Source: Drosophila pseudoobscura
Lineage: Eukaryota; Arthropoda; Insecta; Diptera; Drosophilidae
Assembly (NCBI RefSeq): GCF_009870125.1
Contig: NC_046683.1
Span: 65,735,869-65,799,868, forward strand
DNA length: 64,000 bases
Direction: 5' to 3'
The notes beneath the pieces are model-generated. The model was not told the origin of the DNA. It was given only the letters and a program-made list of their open reading frames with translations, and did no database searches. Below, in pieces: positions 57,170-64,000 of the stretch. Positions within the stretch are counted from its first letter, which is position 1. Each line of letters starts with the position of its first letter. Position numbers and translations under genes: made by a program.

Positions 57170-58002
57170 ATGGGTCGCGTTATTCGTGCACAACGTAAGG
57201 GAGCTGGTTCCGTCTTCAAGGCGCACGTCAAGAAGCGCAAGGGAGCCGCCAAACTCAGGTCTCTGGACTTCGCCGAGCGCTCCGGCTACATCCGAGGTGT
57301 TGTCAAGGTAAGTTCTTCAGATGTCAGACATTGGCTGTATATTAAATATATGTCATTTTGTGGTCTTAGGACATCGTGCACGATCCCGGTCGTGGCGCTC
57401 CCTTGGCTGTCGTTCATTTCCGTGACCCCTACCGCTACAAGATCCGCAAGGAGTTGTTCATCGCTCCCGAGGGCATGCACACGGGCCAGTTCGTGTACTG
57501 CGGCCGCAAGGCTACCCTGCAGATCGGCAACGTGATGCCCCTGAGTCAGATGCCCGAGGGTACCATCATCTGCAACTTGGAGGAGAAAACTGGTGACCGT
57601 GGCCGTCTCGCCCGCACCTCTGGCAACTACGCCACCGTGATTGCCCACAACCCCGACACCAAGAAGACCCGTGTCAAGCTGCCCTCGGGCGCCAAGAAGG
57701 TTGTGCCCTCTGCCAACCGCGCCATGGTTGGAATCGTCGCCGGCGGCGGTCGTATCGACAAGCCCATCCTGAAGGCCGGTCGTGCCTACCACAAGTACAA
57801 GGTGAAGCGAAACAGCTGGCCTAAGGTGCGTGGTGTTGCCATGAACCCTGTGGAGCATCCCCACGGTGGTGGTAACCATCAGCACATTGGTAAGGCTTCC
57901 ACTGTCAAGCGAGGCACATCTGCTGGTCGCAAGGTCGGTCTCATTGCTGCCCGTCGTACCGGTAGGATTCGTGGTGGCAAGGGCGACAGCAAGGACAAAT
58001 AA
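57170..58002 (+). CDS. RpL8: 60S ribosomal protein L8 (uL2)
   Basis: Exon 57170-57307 (46 codons) and exon 57370-58002 join in phase across a 62-bp GT-AG intron to give 256 residues, the usual length for this family. It starts [16 protein letters not shown] and ends [13 protein letters not shown]. The highly conserved loop [16 protein letters not shown], which reaches the peptidyl-transferase centre and holds the histidine that is hydroxylated in the mammalian protein, is intact. uL2 is one of the core large-subunit proteins. The acceptor TTTACAG lies two bases before the ATG, so an upstream noncoding exon is expected. The reading frame has no defect. Confidence 0.98.
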
Positions 58003-58132
58003 GCTGTTGACCAACGTGGAGCAGGTTCCGTCTAAGATCGGCGTGGCAGTGTTGTTTTGTGTTGCGCTGTTTGAGATAATGCAATTCTATTTGGAAAATC
58101 TGTATGTTGTCAGCATACACTTGACACGACGG

Positions 58133-58138
58133 AATAAA
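58133..58138 (+). terminator. RpL8: Poly(A) signal of RpL8
   Basis: AATAAA 130 bp after the stop codon, followed 10 bp later by an A-rich run. Confidence 0.75.
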
Positions 58139-58263
58139 ATCTATTTGTAAAAAAAAAAACCATGGGTTTAGTTACATTTATTTGATTGGAGGATAGAGAT
58201 AATTTTTTTTTTTTTATATTTTCTGCCACTGCTACCTCAATTTGGGTCTGATTTGGTACAGTA

Positions 58264-58471
58264 AATCTGGACGTTGACATGCAATGACTGCATCTTTCAA
58301 GAGGCGATGCAGTTACTGCGCCGTCAAGTGGCCCGTGTGAAACCAGCAGAAGGCTGTTACGCGCGGATCCCAGGCAAAACGCAGCCCTCCTCCCGCCCAA
58401 CCGACCGAGGGGCGCTGCCGCATGTCGAGCGGTGCGTAGCCGCACCGAACGCAAACATGCAAGAAAGATAG
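58264..58471 (+). repeat. Short repeat shared with an msn intron
   Basis: CTGGACGTTGACATGCAATGACTGCATC is nearly identical (about 27 of 29 bases over the longer match) to the sequence directly before the 111-bp array at 47375-47403. The following GC-richer 180 bp to 58471 is open in one frame but not recognised. It is probably a fragment of the same unknown element. Confidence 0.45.
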
Positions 58472-58489
58472 CTATTAGACTAACATTCG

Positions 58490-61400
58490 AGGAAAATTAG
58501 CACTAAACTTACTAAGAAACTAAGCATGCAATCAAAATACAAATACCACTACAGTTACTAATTAATAGAAAGGTGTGTAAGGATTAGTAATTTAATAAGA
58601 GGAAGAGAATTAGTGGCGGATATAATATGGTAGAGGGAATTATAATCCGAGCATAAGACCCTAAACGGTTCATGCAAGAAATAATTCGATCTACAAAGTG
58701 GAAGGAACAACGGTATAAAATTTTTAGTCACCCCTGATCAAGTTGTGCATAAATATCACACAAAGCATTTTTCTACGGTTAACTAAGGATGGGAGGTTTA
58801 CTAATAGTAGTCTACTAGAGTAAGATGGGAGTCTTACACCTGCATCCCAGTTAAGGCCCCGCAGAGAAAAGACTAAAAAGTTATTCTGTACTGATTCTAT
58901 ACGGTCCTGGTGTACTTTGTACTGAGGGCACCATACACAGGAGCCGTATTCTATGATCGGACGAACAAGCGAGGTATAGAGAGTCTTTGTTATGTAGGGG
59001 TCGTCAAATTCCTTTGACCACCTCTTTATAAACCCAAGCACTCCCATGGCCTTATTTACCATGGGTAGAAATGTGTTCGGAAAACTTTAACTTGGGGTCT
59101 AACATAACACCCAGATCATGCACCAGGGTAATTATCTCAAGAGAACCACCAAATAGGGTGTAGGGAGCCAACAAAGGGCTAGAACGATGAAATGTCATAA
59201 CTTGGCATTTCGAGGCATTAAGGTGTAACAAGTCTGCACAATACCATGACTGAAAGCTATTGAGATCGGATTGCAAGCGAGAATGAAATGAAATGTCCTT
59301 GTACTGGACACAGAGTTTAACATCATCCGCATGCATAAGTACTCGAGAGTATGTTAATACTGAAGGCAAGTCATTAATAAAGAGTGTGAAGAGTAAGGGG
59401 CCTAGATGGCTGCCCTGTGGTACTCCCGAAGAAACCTTTACTGGTAAAGAGAGGGAGTTTTTGAAGAGGACTTTTTGAGACCTAGAACAAAGATAGCTAG
59501 AAATCCATCTCAGGAGGTTGGGCGGAAACCCTAAAAGGTCAAGTTTATGTGCTAAAAGGGAATGGTTGACAGGGTCGAATGCTTTACTAAAGTCGGTGTA
59601 AATAACATCCGTCTGTAAGTTACCTTGAAAGCCTTTAATAATGAAAGAGGTAAACTCTAACAAGTTCGTGGTGGTTGATCGCCGCCTTATAAATCCATGC
59701 TGAGTTGGAGATATAAGTGACTTCTCAAACATTTTGGGAATAGCGGATAACTTTGCTATACCTCTATAATGTTTTGCATCAGACTTGCTACCTTTTTATG
59801 GGGAGGAATTATTAACGATTCCTTCCAGATTGGGGGAAAGCAAGAGGAATCAATGGACAGGGTGAATAGTTTAAGCAAAGGTCCACACAGAGCCTCGGCG
59901 CAGTACCTGAGTACACAACCTGGAACCTCGTCTGGACCCGGTGAAAACACCGGCTTAACTAGTCGAAGATCAGAATAGGTGGTTTGGAAAACTGGGCAAA
60001 AAGATCGGCAATTGCCTGATCATTATTTGCCGACGTATTACAAAATGATAGCGAGGATGGGTGTGCGGAAGTTCTACGCTTACTGTTTACGAAGCAGTAA
60101 AACTGTTTAGGGTCCTGAGAAAAACGTATCCTGCAACGAGATAGGTAGTTCTTATAACATTTAGCATTAAGAACTGAAAAGTTTGTCCGAGCTATTACAT
60201 AACTAGAGTGAGAAGTAGGGGAGCCCACTTCTTGAAATTTTTTTTGAGTCTTGATTTTAAGTTTTTTAGACTGGATAACTCTTTGGTAAACCAAGGGGGC
60301 TTTCCAGATCTAATCGGACAAGAAAGCGGGACCCAAAAATCCAAATATGTGCCAAGAGCATTGTAAAAATGTTTGTGCCTTTTGTGACATCAGTGCACAA
60401 GTACAAAGCGGACCAATCAAAATCCCTAATGAGGTTATTAAGCTTCGCAAACTCTGCTTTACGAAAGCAGCGGACACGTTCAGGTAGTCTACTCGACCTA
60501 TCCAATACAGTTGGTCCTATATATAGCGACACCTCGAAAGTAGGGTGGTAGGCGTCTTCAGGTATAGTGAGCGGAAGGGCTCGGGTTAACACTATGGTCG
60601 GATCCGAAACAAAGCATAGATCAAGCAATCGACCCAAGGAATTTTTCACATGATTGACTTGAGACAGGGACAGGTCAAGCAAGCCGTCAACAAAGTCATG
60701 TCGTCATGGGCACTAGGATACTAGACTCGTTTACCGAAGACCAAACAGTTCCTGGCAAGTTGAAGTCACCAAGAACTATCATACGATCTTTATCAGATAT
60801 CGAGGAAGAAACAGCGGTTAAAGCGGACAAGTGCTGCTCATAAATTGAGATATCCGAAGAAGGTGGGATATACGAGCAAGTAATGAATATAGCGAAAGCG
60901 GGAAGAATCAGTTTTACACACAGGAATTCCAGTTCCTGTTGAACTTGGACTGTGAAGTGTTCTGACGTGAAGTAAGAGTCCTCTGCAATTAGAACCCCCC
61001 CTGCACGTCGAGACGAACGGTCCTTTCTAAAAGTTGTGTACCGACCTGCCAAAACCTCGGAACTTAGAATGTCCGGCTTTAACCAGGTTTCAGTAAACAC
61101 AATAACGTGGGAAGCAAATGCAACACTATCCCGGAAAAGAATGCTGAGCTTACTACGCAAGCCTCTTACATTCTGATAGGTTACTAACAGAGAAGTTAGT
61201 TTTTTGGAAAGGTGGAAGCAAGACGGGAAGTTGAGGAAGAGGAGGGTGGCACACTGGAAAGATTTGGAAGGGATATGGGGGCCTATTCTTCTTCTTAGCC
61301 TTAAACTCCTTCACTACCAAATGCTCCGGCCAAAATTTGGCGGAGCAAATGGTGTCAAATTGAGTTGGGGGTATGCTTATCTTAAACGAGGCTATCTCCC

Positions 61401-61740
61401 TGGCATAAGAAATGTTAAATTTCTCCACCTTTAAACCCACGGCTTTTATTTTGCTTTGAATAAAAGCAATTACATCATTAGATGTGAGGTCAGGGGCCAG
61501 CCGTGAAACAAAAACTTGTCGTTTTGGTGGAACTCCCACCAGTGGTTTAGTCACCACAGGCGTAGTACCTGTGGTGGCAATATCCGGAGGTCCGGAACGT
61601 CTATTTACTGGTGGGATCGGGCCAGACGGGACTTGCGGACACCACGGACACGGACGCTGCAGACGTACTTGGCTGCACATTCTCCAGCCAGCAGCTGCCG
61701 TTGCCCTTGGAGTGGATGGGACACAATGGTTTATGTCCTC
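58490..61740 (-). mobile_element. Broken non-LTR retrotransposon (I/jockey superfamily, CR1-like)
   Basis: On the minus strand, an ORF1 remnant (61680-61153) contains VFVSRLAPDLTSNDVIAFIQSKI. ORF2 starts near 61205 with an endonuclease domain: TYQNVRGLRSKLS, VIVFTETWL, DRMIVLGDFNLPG. After a linker, a reverse transcriptase follows (about 59950-59052): TQHGFIRRRSTTTNL, YTDFSKAFDPVNH, SSGVPQGSHLGPLLF and LMHADDVKLC, where the usual Y/F of the ADD box is His. The C-terminal part (59062-58724) has KRWSKEFDDPYITKTLYTSLVRPI. The ORF2 frame is broken near 60690, 60280, 59955, 59740 and 59055, so it cannot move itself. Ends are approximate; the 5' end appears truncated, and the 3' end may lie near 58490. 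The clade is uncertain. Confidence 0.85.
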
Positions 61741-62180
61741 TATATGATCGGAGGGGAAAACCTGTTTTCATATGCAAATATTGGTTGAATTACATATATG
61801 GGTTTGAATTAAGAAATTCTCTGCTTAAGACATCTAAATTGAATCATCATGATGTATACAATTTGAAATCTCTACGATCAATCACAATATCTGATGAATT
61901 TTCAAAATAATCGCCGATAAGTTCGAAATTGAATTAAATTTGTATTTACGGTATATAATGGTATGTTTAATTGTATCAATCTATTTAATTTTATTTTTAG
62001 ATTTGTTAAACATATAGTATAAAAACATCCATACGGAGGTTTTTTTAATTTTCGCTCTCAAAAAAAACGTGCTTCCCTGCATTATTTATTCCACATATGT
62101 AAGTAGTTACCATGTATAAAAATGGTTGATCTTCTTGTTTTAACATTATTTAAGACAAAATCCAATGAGACTAGTTCCTT
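61741..62180. other. AT-rich intergenic stretch
   Basis: Spacer between the retrotransposon and repeat copy 3. No gene, RNA or clear repeat unit is recognised. Confidence 0.5.
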
Positions 62181-63010
62181 AAAACTAGCCATTCGACGGA
62201 ATATCAAAATATCAAAAACCGGTTGACAACAATGATTCCCGGCAACACTAATTTTCATACCCTAGGGAAAAGGATATTATAGAATTGACAAAAATGTTTG
62301 TCATCCCAGGCTCCGTAGGTATCAGGATCGATATATATATATACAATATAATAATCATATGCAGGAATATGTCGAAAACATATTGAGAAAATTTCTTTAC
62401 TAATTACGTTTTAAAACAAGTTCGGAAAACAGTACCTTCATATAAAATTAACGAAATACGGTATACAAACTACTATACACGCATCCTTTCTTTAAATACA
62501 AGCAACATTGAGACTGTTTTTTAGTGAACTATTTTGTTTAAGCCTTGTTTTAGTCAAAACACAATTAAAACAAGGTCTAAAAACTAACCAATTTTGTAGA
62601 AAATGTATTAATCAATAGCCTAAAATTACGTGGGCAAAACTTAAGGTTTTAGTTAGGCAGCATTATTGAACGGAATAAAGAAATTGAACAATTGGAACCA
62701 TTTTTATTTTACGTTTTATTACGTTTCATTTGTTTAACCTTTTTCGCTAAAAATTTTTTTACGCAAAATCCAATAAAAGCAAGTGGTTAAAATAAGCCAG
62801 TTAAGTAGAAAATTTATTCATTAATCGGATAAAATGATGTGGGCATGGCTAAATGTGCTATATAGCTAATAATATTCGACGGAATATCAAAAACGAGGAA
62901 TATGTATAATATAACTTGAGCTCGTCAGTATATTTACGGTATATTTTTAAAGTAAGACGGTATGTTACGGTATATTTGCGAGGGTCGGACGGTATATTTT
63001 ATCGATAAGT
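62180..63010 (+). repeat. Promoter-linked dispersed repeat, copy 3
   Basis: This aligns along its whole length with about 17980-18880, starting with CGGAATATCAAAA and CACTAATTTTCATACCCTAGGGAAA. It ends with GAGGAATATG, CGTCAGTATATTTACGG, several GGTATATTT words, GAGGGTCGGACGGTATATTT and TATCGATAAGTCCGC. Inside, GTAGAAAATTTATTCATTAAT-like words at about 62595 and 62805 are 210 bp apart, the same spacing as in copy 2. The DRE end lies 107 bp before the dos ATG. No coding capacity. Confidence 0.8.
62934..63007 (+). promoter_or_regulatory. dos: Probable dos promoter within repeat copy 3
   Basis: TCAGTATATTTACGGTATATTT followed by further GGTATATTT words and the DRE TATCGATA (63000-63007). The dos start codon is 107 bp beyond the DRE, so the transcription start must be in or right after this block. 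No TATA box is in a fitting position. Confidence 0.5.
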
Positions 63011-63113
63011 CCGCAGTGCAATACAAAAGCAAAAAAAGAACAACCAAAAAAAAAGTTTGGGTGCCCAGGGCAATATTATTTCCATTATTTTTCCACTGCT
63101 GCACTGCTGAAAA

Positions 63114-63179
63114 ATGGATAGCACTTTCTACGAAGGGTGGCTAATTAAGTCGCCACCAACAAAACGAATTTGGCGTGCA
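63114..63179 (+). CDS. dos: Daughter of sevenless, first coding exon (partial gene)
   Basis: Twenty-two codons, starting MDSTFYEGWLIKSPPTKR and ending IWRA, then GCA|GTAAGT with a perfect donor. This matches the start of the Gab-family adaptor Dos, whose N-terminal PH domain opens with an EGWLxKSPP word. Dos is phosphorylated downstream of receptor tyrosine kinases such as Sevenless and binds the phosphatase Corkscrew. The start is fixed by the conserved MD-TFYEGW and by the short distance to the upstream DRE. The rest of the PH domain lies beyond the window. The neighbourhood (msn, RpL8) agrees. Confidence 0.85.
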
Positions 63180-64000
63180 GTAAGTTTCCCTTTGGAATCA
63201 TCTTGTACCAACTCCGTTCGGTTCGGATATTATTAAGCAGTTTCCCCAACTCCCTGAATACAAGTGAAGTGAAATGTGCATCAAAGTGCAAACCGCAAAG
63301 CTTACGGTAAACATCAGAAAAGAAGAGATATATTCTTACAATCTCCAACTGGAGGAAATTGTTTTTGCCAACTCTCCTACTATACTGAGTCACAAAAGGA
63401 AACGCACCAAACGAATCGCAGTGGCATTTTTGTACAATTACTCTGTGCCTCTATCTGTGGCTGTGTGTGTGTGTTCGTATATGCCTGTTTGTGGCTGAAT
63501 TTGTTTGTCATAATATAATTCATTAATAAGCGTCAGGCAGGCTGATGTGATGCCGCTGCCGCCTCGGTCAGGGGAAGCGGAAATTGATTGAAATGCAAAC
63601 AAGCTAAAACCGCAGAGAGAGCAAGTTTCCAGTTTATATTGTAACTGCAAAATGTGAATGAAATTTACGATAGCCTCCGTCTTCCGATGCGCTTGTACAT
63701 ACATATGTACATATGTATGAGTGTGTGTGTGTGTTTTGTTTGTTTGTTTGCTTACGGCGTGGGAACATGTTTTGGCGCTGGTCTAAATTTACGCTTAATT
63801 AATTCTTTCGTTTAATGTTTACTTTGCTTGGGCCCCGATGTGCGCCGCAGAGGCAAAGGCAGAGCCAGAGGCAGAGGCGTTTGCTCGCTCGTGTATTAAA
63901 TTACCAGCAACTGTTGCGTTTAATCAAATTATATTCTGTTGAATTTATTCAAGTAGAAAGTATGCACGAGGGCTACGTAAATAAGTATGCATGTATGTAT
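63180..64000 (+). other. dos: Start of dos intron 1, to the window edge
   Basis: Intronic sequence with ACATATGTACATATGTATG palindromic AT words near 63700 and a TG run at 63718-63733. No acceptor continuing the PH domain (expected RWRRRYF-like) is found before 64000. Confidence 0.6.

Noticed and set aside
57286-58014. 242-codon minus-strand frame opposite RpL8
   Set aside because: Shadow of a highly codon-biased ribosomal protein exon; no own signals.
59293-59478. Short plus-strand frames within the retrotransposon
   Set aside because: Antisense shadows of the reverse-transcriptase frame on the minus strand.

Overview
The window is animal nuclear DNA, almost certainly from a Drosophila, and most likely from the obscura group (an inference from gene order and repeat type). 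It has intron-split genes with GT-AG junctions, AATAAA signals, Drosophila promoter words (TATCGATA, a TCT initiator), very many CA/TC/CAG microsatellites, and proteins that read as clear fly orthologues. The neighbourhood of misshapen (msn), RpL8 and daughter of sevenless (dos) matches my memory of cytological region 62E of D. melanogaster. All exon joins were made by eye from splice signals and phase.

Layout, left to right. 1-2 kb: last two exons of an unrecognised plus-strand gene. 2.2-4.4 kb (minus): CFIm25/NUDT21, five coding exons. 4.6-5.3 kb: a minus-oriented repeat whose DRE end faces that gene's start. 5.9-10.8 kb (plus): a PIH1-domain protein with a long 3' region. 10.9-12.2 kb (minus): a cuticle-type protein with an 11-codon signal exon. 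12.3-15 kb: no gene seen. 16-17.1 kb (plus): a SUMO-protease (Ulp1/SENP) copy broken after the catalytic cysteine. 17.4-18.9 kb: a second, longer copy of the repeat, ending at the probable msn promoter. 18.9-55.6 kb (plus): msn, a Ste20/GCK-IV kinase, resolved here into 18 coding exons (1608 codons before the stop), with introns of 5.8 and 14.3 kb. 55.9-56.7 kb (minus): a decayed aldehyde dehydrogenase copy. 56.9-58.1 kb (plus): RpL8, complete. 58.5-61.7 kb (minus): a broken non-LTR retrotransposon. 62.2-63.0 kb: a third copy of the repeat. 63.1 kb (plus): first coding exon of dos, which runs off the right edge.

The most interesting pattern is the repeat family. Three long copies lie just upstream of three unrelated genes (CFIm25, msn, dos). 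All share one orientation relative to the gene, and each ends in the same block: a TCAGTATATTT-like word, several GGTATATTT words, then TATCGATAAG. This looks like a mobile or duplicated sequence that carries, or has become, a housekeeping-type core promoter. Other points are a GRH/AP-1 cluster in msn intron 2, a GC-AG intron and a 21-nt microexon in msn, and a 111-bp tandem repeat that stays open in one frame inside an msn intron.

The genes form no operon or pathway as a set. msn and dos both act in signalling (JNK/Hippo, and receptor tyrosine kinase). RpL8 and CFIm25 are housekeeping genes.
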